DNA from: Kingdonia uniflora
Lineage: Eukaryota; Streptophyta; Magnoliopsida; Ranunculales; Circaeasteraceae
Assembly: GCA_014058105.1 (NCBI GenBank)
Contig: JACGCM010000004.1
Location: 992,001 to 1,056,000 of the forward strand
DNA length: 64,000 bases
Reading direction: 5' to 3'
Shown: positions 34,434 to 46,145 of the stretch, in pieces
Layout of the letters: each line of letters begins with the position of its first letter
Numbering within the stretch: the stretch's first letter is position 1
The notes under the pieces: model-generated
Told to the model about the DNA's origin: nothing
Seen by the model: only the letters and a program-made list of their open reading frames with translations
The model's database searches: none
Made by a program: the position numbers and the translations under genes

Positions 34434-35708
34434 CTAATCTCTTGAAGGTAGGATATGCAAGAGCCTTCGTGAATAGATCAGCTCTGTTGAATGGAGTTGA
34501 ACAACGTCGATATCATTCGTCTTCTGCAACTCGTGTATGTGGAAAAACTTTGGTGAAATATGCTTCGTCTTGTCACCCTTAATAAATCCGCATTTTACTT
34601 GAGCGATACAAGCTGCGTTGTCTTCATAAAGTGTCGTCGGTTTATCTTGGATAGAATTTAGACCGCAACTTCTGTTGATATGGTTGATCATAGAACGTAA
34701 CCAAAAACATTCTCTACCGGCTTCATGTAATGCAAGAATCTTTGCGTGGTTCGAGGATGTAGCAACCATCGTCTGTTTGACTGACCTCCATGAAATTGCA
34801 GTATCTCCATATAAAAATACATAACCCGATTGTGATCGGCATTTATGTGGATCTGACAAATATCCTTCATCGGCATATCCTATAAGTTTTCGTTTACCAA
34901 GTTGTGGATAGAACAGACCCCAGTCTTTCATACTGATGAGATATCTCAGAATGTACTTGATCCCATTCCAGTGCCTTTTGGTAGGTGCAGAACTATGGCG
35001 TGCCAAACAGTTTACTGCAAATGAGATGTCGTGTCGAGTACACCCGGCTAAGTATAGCAAACCACCGATAGCTCTTAGATATGGCATTTCAGGCCCTAGA
35101 AGTTTCTCCCCCTTGTCAGAAGGACGATAGATGTCTTTGTTCACATCTAATGAACAGACATGCATAGGCGTCTTGACATTATGTGTCGTATCCATACCGA
35201 AACATTTTATGATTCTTCTAGTATATGTTGTCTGATGTACGATTATACTGCGACCAAGATGTTCGATCTGCAAACTGAGACATAATTTTGTCTTCCCAAT
35301 GTCTTTCATTTCGAATTCCTTCCCAAGGTATTCGGCAGCATTTGCGATCTCCCCCAGAGTATCGATAATATTCAAATCGTCTACATAAACTGCAATGATG
35401 GTGAAACCAGTATTCATTTTCTTGATGAAAACGCATGGGCAAACAAAGCTATTTGTAAAGCCCTCGACCTTCAAAGATTCAGTCAGCCTATTGTGCTACA
35501 TGAGCCCTGACTATTTCAGACCATACAATGACTTATCCAGTTTTACTACGTAGGCACTCCGTGTGCCTAACATTGTCGCTTCTAGAAGCTTAAACCCTTC
35601 TGGCAGCTTCATGTAGATCTCTATATCTAATTTCCCATATAGATATGCAGCAACTACATCCATAAGACGCATGTCTAGCTCGTTCTCAACGACTGACAGA
35701 CTGATCAA
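34434..35708 (-). pseudogene. Copia reverse transcriptase (C-terminal) and RNase H
   Basis: From the breakpoint the frame gives LDMRLMDVVAAYLYGKLDIE, EGFKLLEA, VKLDKSLYGLK. After one stop, a 346-codon open frame follows: FTIIAVYVDDLNIID (YVDD active site), GLLYLAGCTRHDISFAVNCL, LIGYADEGYLSDPHKCRSQS (RNase H first Asp), ISWRSVKQTMVATSSNHAKI, LYEDNAACIAQV (ED-N) and KHISPKFFHIHELQ. All RNase H landmarks of copia are present. The long frame suggests a relatively young insertion, interrupted by one stop at the SGLM-H position and by loss of its 5' half. Confidence 0.9.
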
Positions 35709-36510
35709 GGTGGGAAGGAGATGGGAGACGGAGGAGGATATCCTCTGAGGATATCTTACAGTTTTATGGGGTAAAAAGCTATTCTGCAAGTGGAGAGGCA
35801 TATTTCTTTGCGAGCTCGGCTCGGCCTCACTTCTTCGATCTAAACTCAGCAGGTCGACCATGGAATGGTAATGTGATATGGGTGAAAGGTGATTGCCTTT
35901 AGAGAGATGATGAAGAACCTATGAAACTATTGTTTAGGACTGTAAAACAAAGTAAGTATAACAATGTATAAAATATGAGATTGATAGTTAAAATTGTATG
36001 ATGTTTTGTTGATGATAATATTTTATGAATGACTTTTCCCAAATTTCAGGTGGCGAGGAAAGACTTGTTGTTAGATATAGTTGCTCAAGAAGAGACAGAG
36101 CCCGAGGCTATGTTGAAAGAACTTGGCATTAGCAAGAAGAAGCGTGTTACCAGTCGAGTCAAAAAAGTTCAAAAATCTCAGTTGAAGAGGCTAATGGTGA
36201 GTGTTGACGGCAGTAAGAAGAAGGGAACTAATGGGGAAAGGTGAGTCAACTTGCCCAAGCCCCCTGGAGTGGACTACACAGGGTTACCTGAGTCCACTAC
36301 ATCGAGAAAATTAGCTCGAACGTTTCCTACGAAGCAAATGTTGAAACGTCCTTCGACCTCTGGAACTACGGAAAGTGGTGAGGCCATGAAAAAGAGAAGG
36401 GTTGAACCTTCTGACATGTCAAGGGTGAAGGTCGTAGAAGAACGGCCATGGAAATTGAGCAGGACTCCTACCTTAGAAATCGGAACATCAGTAGATAATA
36501 GGGATTTTGC
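35709..36510 (+). pseudogene. Accessory gene, copy 3 (fragment)
   Basis: The fragment begins within the globular domain (WEGDGRRRRISSEDILQFYG, EAYFFASSARPHFFDLNSAG, PWNGNVIWVKGD). An intron follows (35,952-36,049), then VARKDLLLDIVAQEETEPEA, MLKELGISKKKR and a basic/Ser-Thr linker (KLARTFPTKQMLKRPSTSG, GEAMKKRRVEPSDMSRVKVVEE). It aligns with copy 2 over both exons. Its N-terminus was lost at the junction with the copia element, and its coiled-coil tail is missing on the right. Its orientation is antisense to the minus-strand gypsy element 2 on its right, as expected if it was that element's accessory gene. Confidence 0.65.
35952..36049 (+). other. Probable intron in accessory gene copy 3
   Basis: The donor GTAAGTATAAC and acceptor TTCCCAAATTTCAG bound 98 bp. 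The flanking exons match those flanking intron 1 of copy 2 (18,982-19,063). Sequence similarity between the two introns themselves is low. Confidence 0.65.
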
Positions 36511-37015
36511 ATCGCATACACCCCGGCCGCTAAATCAGACGCTACATAATACCCAGAAATATTTTAAACAACGCTCCTTCAATAAAATAGCAAAAGGAGT
36601 TTCCTACTCTGATGACCACAAAACCATATCTGGAATTCCTCCCATATGAAAGAAAACTGGGTATGATACACTTGATTCCTAGCCTTAACAATGATTTTGC
36701 AAAGGTACGCTTCCAAAAAACTCATTTTTTTCACTCTACAAAACAGCCATGTTTGTTTTTCTCTGCAGCAAAGATGTGTTGCAGATTATTTGGCAATCAA
36801 ATCTGACCAACTATTTATAGAAATACCACATTTAATGCACGTTGTTTCCCCAAATAGTCATCCGCTCGGGAAAACTAGCAGTTTGCCCATGATACTCACG
36901 CGTCATAATGGCAACAGACTCTTCAATACAGACGTTCCATTTTTCAAGCGTCGCTTACGTCATCACAAGGTCTAAGTTTATGGGTTTTTCTCAACTAAAG
37001 CCACACGTGACTTCA
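36511..37015 (+). mobile_element. 3' untranslated end of a + strand Tat-like element
   Basis: The last part (about 36,960-37,031) resembles, on the same strand relative to the LTR, the sequence before the LTR at 14,679-15,269: CTCAACTAAAGCCACACGTG versus GTAACCAAAGCCACTCATG. It is therefore the 3' end of an element whose LTR follows. A junction with accessory gene copy 3 lies near 36,510 but is not sharply defined. Small ORFs here have no recognised motif. Confidence 0.5.
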
Positions 37016-37031
37016 GTTATGAGGGGACGAT
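37016..37031 (+). other. Polypurine tract before + strand LTR
   Basis: GTTATGAGGGGACGAT directly precedes the LTR start and matches the tract at 15,270-15,288 on the other strand (GTTACGAGGGGGCGAT). Confidence 0.7.
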
Positions 37032-37625
37032 TTTAGGGACTTATCCCTCAAGCTAAGGACATTTGATCTTATCTATACCTCGAGCTCTATAAGACTTGAC
37101 CTTATCCAGTACCAGATTCACGCTTAATCAAGCACGTTAACAATTACACATCGACCACGAACTCGAGTAGAACGTGGATCCTCCACAACAGATGTAAATA
37201 GAACAAATCAACAGATACCTGTCTCCCACGAGCTAGCAGTTACATACTTAACTACCCATGACTCCCACTTTCAGGAGAACATGTTCGAGCACGATGTCAA
37301 ACTAAGAGCAGGGTCTATAAAAGGGCAGAGCTCCTAAGGAAACAAGGTGGCCGACAGAGAATTCTACACATACAATTATCTGATATCTAGTAATTCTATC
37401 TTAGATTAACTCTTGCAATCAGATTCTCCCACTTTCTCAAGCAATAATACTTCTTTCACAAAATCCTCCACTCGAGGTCATAGTTTTTACCTATTTACAG
37501 GCTTTCCATACTAAATCCCCTGTGTCAAGTGTTATCTCGTATATAATTCTTGGCATAGTAGTTCTTGGTGTAAGGATCGATTTCAAGCCAGTTCGAGCTT
37601 TACGAAATCTGGTCCCTACAGTAAC
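37032..37625 (+). mobile_element. 3' LTR of a + strand Tat-like gypsy element
   Basis: The sequence starts TTTAGGGACTTATCCCTCAA, corresponding to TGTAGGGACCTATCCCTCGA in the minus-strand LTR at 42,195, and ends CGAAATCTGGTCCCTACA. Shared internal stretches (ACCTGTCTCCCACGAGCT; GAACATGTTCGAGCACGATG) confirm the same LTR family. A TATA box (CTATAAAAGGGC) lies at 37,315-37,326. Its right end cuts directly into the RNase H of element 2. Confidence 0.8.
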
Positions 37626-38140
37626 CAATACGATTCTGATTCATGACCATGCGGCTCCTGCTGGTCCCTCGTCAAAGGTTATGGGGGTGGATCTTCGGGA
37701 TTTTCTTCTGTAAGGCCAGGATCGTGCTTTTCCCACTCGAAATCTTCTACTGGAAAATCGGTGAGAAAATCAGCAACGGCCTGACCTTTTTTGGAATGAC
37801 GTTGTTCGAACTTGATATCATGTTCTCCCAAACTGACAGATCATTGTTGCACTCTTCTTGAAAAAAATTTCTTATATACAACCTCTCGAAGTGGGTAGTT
37901 CTTCATGACTTTGACTGAATGAGCTTGGAAGTAGTGTTTGAGTTTCTATGAAGTGTAGGCAAGAGTGAGAAGAAGTTTCTTAATTTTAGAATACCTCGTT
38001 TTTACTGGAGTGCAGGTTTTGCTGATGAAGTAGACGGGCTTTTCAACTTTCCCTTCAAGGCGGATGAGAACTGAGCTGAGTGAAGTATCAGTGACTGCTA
38101 GGTAGATAATCAGTTCCTCATTATCTACTGGGGTACTCAT
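37626..38140 (-). pseudogene. Connection and start of RNase H of element 2
   Basis: MSTPVDNEELIIYLAVTDTS, VLIRLEGKVEKPVYFISKT and TRYSKIKKLLLTLAYTS form the end of the RT-RNase H connection. The following region (37,640-37,900) parallels 42,760-43,020 of element 1. The frame is cut at the level of 'GIILVT' of the RNase H. Confidence 0.75.
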
Positions 38141-38990
38141 TATCGGAGGCCTCCCCGAGTAGGTTTTAAGGTCCTGAAAAGTTGCTTCGCACTTTGGTGT
38201 CCATATGACCTCAGTGTTTGGCTGAACCTTTCCTCATTTGGTGCAACCACGGAGTAACAGAAATAGCCAATGACAACGGTCTGAAAATTTTGACACGAAA
38301 TGGTTGATAGCGGTAATCTTGTCGGCATGTTTCTGAACGTCTTTAGTTGTTCGTGAAGAAGGCATGTTGAGGAGAGCTCGAATTTGATCTGGATCGACCT
38401 CAATCCCTTCTTGCTGACAAGATGACCTAAGAATCGGCCAGAATGGACCCCGAATTGATATTTATCAGGGTTAAGACGCATTCTGTAAGATCGAAGGATG
38501 TTGAATATAGTGTTGAGATCTGAGATGTGATTGGTTGACTGTACACTCTTGCATAAGAGATCGTCAATGTAGACTTTAATGACTTTCACTAGATGTTCTT
38601 TGAACAAAGTAGTCATCAACCTTTGATATATGGCCCCTACATTTTTGAGTCCGAAGGGCATGACTTTGTAGCAATAAAGACCTCTCTCAGTGATGAAAGT
38701 TATATTTTCTTGTTCTTCTTCCAGAAGCGGAATCTGATTGAACCTCGAAGCAGCGTCCATCATAGATAGAGATCATGGCCTTCTGTAGAATCGAGGATCT
38801 AATGTATATTTGGAAGAGGGAAACTGTTCTTTGGAGTATGTTTGTTCAGATCGGTAAAATTGACGTAAACTTAGACTTTTCCGTTCTTCTTTGGTACAGC
38901 CACAATATTGGATATCCAGTCAGGATATTTGGCTTCTCGAATGAATCCCACTTTGATCAATTTCTTGATCTCGGTGTTAAAGATGAGGTG
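38140..38990 (-). pseudogene. Reverse transcriptase of element 2
   Basis: Frames give the fingers (VPKKNGKV-like), MMDAASRFNQIPLLEEEQEN, KVMPFGLKNVGAIYQRLMTT, VYIDDLLCKSVQ (YIDD active site) and LNPDKYQFGVHSGRFLGHLV, in a 207-codon open frame from 38,763. Homology continues in other frames into the connection domain at 38,140-38,400. Compare element 1 at 43,400-44,150. Confidence 0.85.
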
Positions 38991-39259
38991 ACAGTCGTCG
39001 TTGCTTCTACTTGACTGTTATGGCATTGTTGTTGATGGATAGTTTGTGGCATGCCTTGGCTGGATCAACGCCAGGCCTTTCATTGAAAGACCACTCGAAG
39101 ATGTCTCTATTGAGTTGCAAAAATTTGATGAGAGCATCTTTTTCATGCTGAACCAGCCTAGTACCAATGAAAGTACCCCGGCCAGGTCCATCAAGGTTAA
39201 TATATTATGTGGGCTCCTCCGTGGAAGTTTGATCGTTGAGGTGATCAGCTCCCTATAAT

Positions 39260-39740
39260 TGTTATGCAACAAATCCGTCAGAATTGTCTAAGATAGCAGA
39301 GATAGTATTTTTGCAAGCCCGAGAAAGCTTTTGAGTACCTTTGATGTCATAAATACCATTGTCGTATTTGAATTGGAGTTCCTGATGATAAGTGGAAGCG
39401 ATTGCTTCAATGTTGTGAATCCAGCAGCGGCCCATTATCCAGAGATAATGGGATTTGGCATTGATGACATAAAAAGCGACATTAATGGTGGCTGGTCCTA
39501 CATTGATAGGTAAGATGATCTTGCTTACTCGTTCTTCTCTAGAACCATTGAAGCCACTGATATCGGTGTCGCTCTGAATAACCTAGTCGGCCAAACCCAT
39601 TTGGTCGATAGTGCTCTGAAAAAGAATCTCAATACCACTCCCAGTATCAATCATCATTGTGTGCATGACAAACTTCTTCATTTCTAACGCATCATGATGC
39701 GGGAATTTAGCATGGCTAGTATCGCAATCTTTGAATGAAA
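39260..39740 (-). pseudogene. Protease of element 2
   Basis: The translation reads MMIDTGSGIEILFQ (catalytic D-T-G), ISGFNGSREER, VAFYVINAKSHYLWIMGR and IHNIEAIASTYHQELQF. The catalytic triad is present. A stop after GLAD and the frameshifts around it make it non-functional. Confidence 0.7.
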
Positions 39741-39942
39741 TTCCAAGCCGGTGATTGCTCGACTCAGGGAGAAGTTTGGCTTCTTTGTCGTATGGTGTAA
39801 GATCGCAGTATTTTAATAATCTCCTGCACTTGGATCTGTTTAAACTAGTGATCTATTTGAATTTGATCATGTCACAGTGGTGCATATAATAGAAATGCTT
39901 TTCCTCGGTTTGATCATTGACAAGAATAACTTCGAACTACTT

Positions 39943-41512
39943 CTAATAGCTACCATTTTTGTATGATTCCAAGTCAACTATATATTCGAGCATCCGCCCT
40001 TCTTTAAAAATGTATTCGAGCAATCTCTGCAAAGTATAGCAATTGTTAGTAGAACGATGATTTACCTTATGATGTTGGCAGTACGGTCGATTATCGATTG
40101 GTTCCAGCGGTTGGGAGACGCGGTAGAGCATGTCCTTCAAAAGCATTGGAAAAATTGTGAAGATTTGGATAATCAACTTTGGGGGATGGATTTGCTTGGT
40201 GGACCACCTTTCCTAGGATAGCCAGTATTTCCCTTGGTGCGCTTCTTATCTCCTTGTTCCTCCTTTGGTTCGGTGTTTTGATCTGTTGATGGACTTTTGG
40301 TGGAGAGGACAGATTTAGTAGATTTTTGTCGCTCAAACATCATCATTTCAAGGTTAACGTAACTATTGACCTTGGTGATCATATCCTTCAAGGTCGCAGG
40401 TTTGTTGAGAAAAAGATACTCTTTGGCCTTACAATCGAGCTGGAGCGCGTTGGTGAAAGCAGTAGCAGCTATCTTCTGATCGAGGTTATCCACTTTACGC
40501 GCAAGCTCCAAGAATTTCTTTGCAAAAGCCTCGAGTTTTTCTTCGTGTGATTGTTTGAGACTGATTAGAGAATACAAATTCACCTCTTTGTCCCTGTTGT
40601 GAGCATATGTCTTGATGAACTGTTTCTGGAGCTGCTCTAAGATATATATAGAATCTTCAGGGAGAGAATGGAACCATCGGAGTGGTTCCTCCAGCAGACT
40701 AGTAGCGAACAGATGGTGAAAGATATGGTTGAGATTAGAGTATAACCCTAATGAATCACGGTACTGTTGAATGTGTTCCCTCGGGTCAGTATCTTTGTAT
40801 TTTCAAATTTTTGGAGTTTAGAAACCTTTTGGTATTTCCATGTCAAATAGTTTTTTGGCAATCGGATTTCCTTGCAAACGGGTGATGTCGCCGGTAGTAC
40901 CTAGAACTTGCGCTTCAATCAACTCCTTAATCCGTTGGTCCATATGCACTTTCATAACATAATGACGTGTTGGTAGAATCGTTGTGCGGGCGGGTATTGG
41001 ATGATGAGTACCAGTACCTTCACTTACACGATCTCATACTGGAATTTGTTACTGAGGTCGATGTTCCTCCTCCTGACGGACAGATATTAGATGACCTCAG
41101 CTGACTTCGGATTGAACCTCACCTCCTAAATGTATAGAGGGTTGTGGTTCATGCTGAGGATTCCTGGAAATAATGCCTAGAGGCCTCAACCTTTCCCTTG
41201 CAGAAATACGGGAGGTCTCTGGCAATTAATTGTGACCTCCCATTTGTGGAGCTTATTGGGTATTTTGTAAAGCCTCGAGAGCAGTCTGTATTGTTGTTAA
41301 TTGGTCTTCATGTCGTTTGAGCGCTGTCAAACGAGCTTGTCTTTCTGCATCAAGATTTTATCATGGAGCTCCCGATCCTTAGTTAACCGAAGTTCGAGCT
41401 TGGCGCGTTTCTCTATTTCGGTAACGAGATTCGCCCGTTACTCTGTAAGTTGTCCCCGCTCCAGTGATACCTTGAGTTGGGCACCTGTAGCTGGTCGCCT
41501 AGAAGTAACCAT
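39943..41512 (-). pseudogene. gag of element 2
   Basis: The start MVTSRRPATGAQLKVSLERG at 41,512 corresponds to MVKSRRPIAEIQLDLSVEPK in element 1. A coiled coil follows, then the gag core (IKELIEAQVLGTTGDITRL; PKGF; RDSLGLYSNLNHI; LRWFHSLPEDSI; FIKTYAHNRDKEVNLYSLIS; AFAKKFLELARKVDNLDQKI) and a basic tail with PYCQHHKVNH...NCYTLQRLLEYI. It would form the particle if intact. Stops between 40,580 and 41,480. Confidence 0.8.
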
Positions 41513-41584
41513 GATTGAAAATCGTAGTGAAAGACTGCCTTAGAATATCATAGAAATGCAATCTTTCCCATAGACGGCGCTAAA

Positions 41585-42195
41585 TGTGATGGCCAAATTT
41601 TGTAAGCTCAAAATGGCTTGAAATTCGTTGTAACACCAGTGAGCCTATAATAATATTCTGATAACAAATAAGAAAATGACACAGGTGGATTTTAGCGTGG
41701 AAAACCTCTGAATAGGTAAAAAAGCCACGACCTCGAGTAGAGGATTTTTGAAAAAGTATTTTTAATGATTGAAATAGATATCTTATAATAATTTATCTCT
41801 AAGTTTAAAAATGCTTGAATCTTGTCACTAAAAAGTTTGAATAGTTTGAAAATCTAGATCAGTAATTTCTTATATAATTTTTCTGGTCCTTGTATCTTCG
41901 GGAACTTCTTCATTATATAGGTGTTCTTTGCTACTATTCATCGTGCTGAAGCATGTTTTCCGAATAATGTGGTTAGTGGTGGCTGACTGGGTAACTGACG
42001 AGTTTGTGAGAGACAGGTGTCTTTGACTTGTCTGGGCTCTTTGGCTTAAGTCCGACCCACGTTCTTCATTAGTTTGTGGGGTTGGTAGAAATATTGATTG
42101 GAGGAGTTATGTTGATAAATGCGCGAGCCTGAGATGGGGATAAATCGAACTGGCGACAGCTCGATTTAGGTTAGATCGAGGGATAGGTCCCTACA
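41585..42195 (-). mobile_element. 5' LTR of element 2
   Basis: The 611-bp LTR starts TGTAGGGACCTATCCCTCG on the minus strand and ends GGCCATCACA. A primer-binding region TTTAGCGCCGTCTATGGG follows. CTATATAATG (41,911-41,920) is a TATA-like box on the minus strand. The sequence just upstream (42,196 onward) has no polypurine tract but is the RNase H-integrase connector of element 1. This is therefore the 5' LTR of element 2 inserted into element 1, not a 3' LTR of element 1. Confidence 0.8.
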
Positions 42196-43330
42196 GGTAC
42201 CATTTTGATTAGTGTAGCGCTTTGAGTTGTATATCAACTATCGGCGCCCCTTCGAATCTACTGGAAGTGGTCCTTCGCATTTGTTGTTGATACTGAGATA
42301 AACTAAGAAAGGCTTTCGCCAATCATCGTCTCCCCCTTCATCGCCCCCAGTGTTGATCACGCATACAAAAATACGACTAATGCAGGGGGTTGAAATTACT
42401 TCGATCTAGAAATATTGAGCTTTTGTGCCTAAGACCCCGGCTAGATATGCCAAGGAATCGGCGTGTATGTTTTCCCCTCGCAGAAGATAATCGAGAATTG
42501 CTTACTCGAACTTGCCCATACTATCTGTAACGAGGGTTGCATATTTGATCATCTTTCCATTCTTCTTGTATTTCTCTGAGTAATGGTGGACGATGAGTAG
42601 TGAATCAATGTAAACTGAGAGTTCAGGGACGTCGAGCTCAAGAGCGAGGTCAAGTTTGTGAATGAGAGCTTCGTACTCGGTGACATTATTTGAGGCGTCA
42701 AAATCTAAGCAGATTGATTTTTTAATTATGTCATTGGAAGCGGTAACCAATATGATTCCAATTCCTGACCATATGGGTCCTAGTTATCCATCTGTAAGGA
42801 GTCTCTAACCTTTCCTTGTAATCCATTCAGCTCGCTCGTCAAATTCTTTGAGGGGTGGATCTTCTACAACTTCCTCGGCAAGGTCAGGATCATGATCCTC
42901 CCACTCGAGATCTTCTACTGGAAAATCTATTAGAAAATTGGCAATGGCCTAACCCTTTTTAGAATGATGTTGTTTGAACTTAATATCATGTTCTATCAAA
43001 CTGACTGACCACTGTTGCACTCTCCTTGATTTTCCTATTTGGACAGAACCTCCCGAAGTGGGCATTTTCTCATGACTTTGACTGAATGAGCTTGGAAGTA
43101 GTGCTTGAGTTTCTGTGTAGTATAAACAAGAGTGAGAAGAAGTTTCTCAATTTTATAGTACCTCGTTTCCGCTAGAGTGAGGGTTTTGCTGATGACGTAG
43201 ACTGGTTTCTCAATTTTCTATTCAAGTCGAATGAGAATCGAGTTGAGTAAAGTATCTGTAACTACTAGGTAGATAATCAGTTCCTCATTATCAATTAGGG
43301 TGCTTATGATGGGAGACTTCCCCAAATAGG
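42196..43330 (-). pseudogene. Connection, RNase H and integrase connector of element 1
   Basis: LIDNEELIIYLVVTDTLLNS and KPVYVISKTLTLAETRYYKI give the connection. IKKSICLDFDASNNVTEYEA, LIHKLDLALELDVPELSVYI and HADSLAYLAG give the RNase H core (82-codon open frame at 42,502-42,750). After it DDDWRKPFLVYLS leads toward integrase and is cut off at 42,196. Confidence 0.8.
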
Positions 43331-43399
43331 TTTTTAGATCCTGAAAAGCTGCTTCGCATTTTGATGTACATTGAACCTCAGCATTTGGCTAAACTTTTT

Positions 43400-44150
43400 C
43401 ACGTTTGGTGTAACTACAGAGTAATAGGAATGGCCAACAACAGCGGTCTGAAGATTTCAAAACGAAATGGTTGATAGCGGCAATCTTGCCAGTAAGTTTT
43501 TAAACATCTTTCATTATTTTTGTAGATGGCATATTAAGGAAATCCTAAATCTGATCTGGATCGGCCTCAATCCCCTTCTTGTTGATGAGGTGGCCTAGAA
43601 ATTGAAATAAATATACCCCAAATTGACACTTATCAGGATTGAGATGCATCCTGTAAGGTCAGAGAATGTTGAATATTGTGTTGAGATCTGAAATTTGGTT
43701 AATGGACTGAATGCGTTTGCACAAGAGATCATCAATGTAGACTACCCCGACATTCTCAAGATTTACTCTGAACATAATAGTCACCAACCGTTAATAAGTT
43801 GTACCTGCGTTCTAGAGTCTGAAGGGCATGACTTTGTAATAGTAAAGTCATCTTTCAGTGATGAAAGTAGTCTTTTCTTGATCTTCATCCAATAGTAGAA
43901 TCTGATTGTATCCAGAAGCAACGCCCATCATAGATAGGAGTTTATGACCTACTGTGGAATCAAGGATCTGATGAATGTTGAGAAGAGGGAAACTATTATT
44001 TGGAGTATGTTTGTTCAGATGGGTGAAATCTATACAAACTCGGACTTTTCCATTCTTCTTTGGTACAGCGACGATGTTGGATATCTAATCTAGATATTTG
44101 GTTTCTCGAATGAATCCTACTTTGATCAATTTCTCGATCTCCATGTTAAC
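43400..44150 (-). pseudogene. Reverse transcriptase of element 1
   Basis: Translated frames show SNIVAVPKKNGKVRVCIDF, LSMMGVASGYNQILLLDEDQ, YYKVMPFRL, VVYIDDLLCKRIQ (YIDD) and LNPDKCQFGVYLFQFLGHLI. Stops occur in most motifs. Confidence 0.8.
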
Positions 44151-44497
44151 TTCATCTCAAAGTTATGGTGATAGGCATCGCTGTTTCTGTTTGACCGCCG
44201 TAGCGTTAATGTTGATGACTAATTTGGGACATGCCTTGGCCGGATCGACCCCAGGCATCTCTTCAAAAGACAACACAAAAATGTCACTATTTAGTCGTAA
44301 GAACTGAATGAGAGTGTCTTTTTTGTGCTGAACTAGCTTTGTACCGATGAAAGTACTTTTGTTAGGTCTATCAATGTTGATGTATTATGTGGGCTCCTCC
44401 ATGGAAGGCTGATCATCGGGATGATCAGCTTTCTATAATTTCAATGTTGCATACCTGTTACATGTATCTAGAATAGCAGATAAGGTTCTTTCTATAA

Positions 44498-46067
44498 TTA
44501 CTTCATATAGCTGCCATCCTTATATGATTCCAGGTCAACAATATATTCAAATATCCATCCCTCCTTGAAAATGTATTCGAGCAACCTCTGTAAAGCATAG
44601 AAATTGATAGTAGAATGATGGTTTACCTTATGATGCATACAATACGGCCGGTTCTCGATTAGTTTCAATGGTTGGGAGAGATGGCAGAGCTTATCCTTTG
44701 AGAGGATTAAAAAAATTGTTGAGATCCGAACATTCATCTTTGGGAGGACCGGTTTGACTTGTGAACCGCCTTTCCAAGGGTTGTCAGTGTTTCTCATGGC
44801 GCGCTTTTAGTCACCTTGATCCTCTATTGGTTCAGTGTTTGATCTGTAGATGGTCCTTTAGTGGTAAGGATGGATTTAGTAGATTTATGCCTTTTAGACA
44901 TCATCCTTTCCAGGTCGACGTAACTATTTACATTGGTGATCATATCTCCCATGGCCGCAGGTTTGTTGAGGAAGAGGTACTCTTTGGCTTTGTAATCGAG
45001 CTAGAGCACGTTGGTAAAAGCAGTAACAACTATTTTCTGATCGAGATTGTCTACTTTACGCGCGAGCTCCAAAAAATTTATCACAAAATTCTCGAGCTTC
45101 TCTCTGTGTGACTGTTTGAGACTGATAAGAGAATTTAAATTTTCTTCTTTATCTCTGTTGTGAGCATATGTCTTGATGAATTGTTTCTGCAGCTGGTCGA
45201 ATGTGTATAAAGAATCTTCAGGTAGAGAGTGGAACCATCAAAGCGGTTCCTTCTGCAGGCTTGTGGTGAACAAATAGCAGAGATATGGTTGAGATTAGAG
45301 TACAATCCCAATAAATCACGGTATTGTTGAATGTGCTCCTTCGGATCGGTACCCTTATATTTACAAATTTTTGGAGTATGGAAACCTTTCGGTACTTCCA
45401 TATCGAATAGTTCTTTGGCAATTGGACTTCCTTGCAACTTTGTAAGGTCGTCGGTTGTGCCCAGAACTTGTGCTTCGATCAACTCCTTAATATGCCGATC
45501 CATATGCTCTTGTGTGAAATAATGACGGTTCGGTTGAGTGGCTTGACGAGAAGGTTGCCGATTGTGAGTACCGATACCCTCACTCAAACGATCTCATGTG
45601 GAACTCGAAATTTAGGTCGTTGTTCTTCCTCTTGACGTATGGAATATCAGTGACCCCGGCTGATATCAGATTGAACTTCACCGCACAAATGAATGGAAGG
45701 TTGAGGTTAATTATGAATATTTTAGGAGATAGCTTTATTGGTAGCTCCTTGAGGTCCTAATCATTCCATGCAAAAACCTGGGAGGATTTTGGCACCTGAT
45801 CGTGATCTCGTGTTGGAGGAGCCTGCTGGGAGTTCTACAGAGCTTGCGAGGCAGTCTGTATTGTTGCCATTTGAGCACTGTCAAACGAGCTTGTCTTCCA
45901 GCGTCGAGCTCCTTCTCATAGAGTTCTCGATTAAGAGTTAACTGACATTCGAGCTCATTGCGTTTCTCCGTCTCGGTGCTGAGATTTGCCCGTAGCTCTA
46001 TAAGTTGTTTTGGCTCAACTGAAAGATCGAGCTGGATTTCGGCTATTGGTCGTCTAGATTTAACCAT
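44498..46067 (-). pseudogene. gag of element 1
   Basis: From MVKSRRPIAEIQLDLSVEPK, a 110-codon open N-terminal coiled-coil segment (ELRANLSTETEKRNELECQL) is followed by the core in a second frame (HMDRHIKELIEAQVLGTTDD; PKGFHTPKICKYKGTDPKEH; YRDLLGLYSNLNHI) and the tail with ENRPYCMHHKVNHHST. The start codon choice is supported by the same start in element 2 and its position about 80 bp after the primer-binding region. Confidence 0.8.
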
Positions 46068-46145
46068 GATTCGAATTTGTAGTAGAGTGAATGAATGCCT
46101 TAAGATATCGTAGAAATAATTTATTTCCCACAGACGGTACCAAAT

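Larger units (their letters stand above)
33875..35708 (-). mobile_element. Ty1/copia element, 3' half with LTR
   Basis: The minus strand carries the second half of RT, RNase H, a polypurine tract and a 257-bp 3' LTR. The right edge is a breakpoint: copia RT homology ends at ~35,708, where accessory-gene sequence begins. Gag, protease, integrase and the 5' LTR are missing. Confidence 0.85.
37626..41584 (-). mobile_element. Tat-like gypsy element 2: gag, protease, RT, RNase H
   Basis: The minus strand reads the element from its 5' LTR (41,585-42,195) through the primer-binding region, gag, protease, RT and the start of RNase H, where it is cut at 37,626 by the + strand LTR. No integrase is left. 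Domain order and sequence are nearly parallel to element 1. Stops and frameshifts are frequent. Confidence 0.88.
42196..46145 (-). mobile_element. Tat-like gypsy element 1: gag, protease, RT, RNase H
   Basis: The minus strand carries gag, protease, RT and a complete RNase H region with connector, then stops at 42,196 against the LTR of element 2. The connector (DDDWRKPFLVYLS...DSKGRR) is the stretch that normally leads into integrase. The integrase and 3' LTR are missing. Confidence 0.88.
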
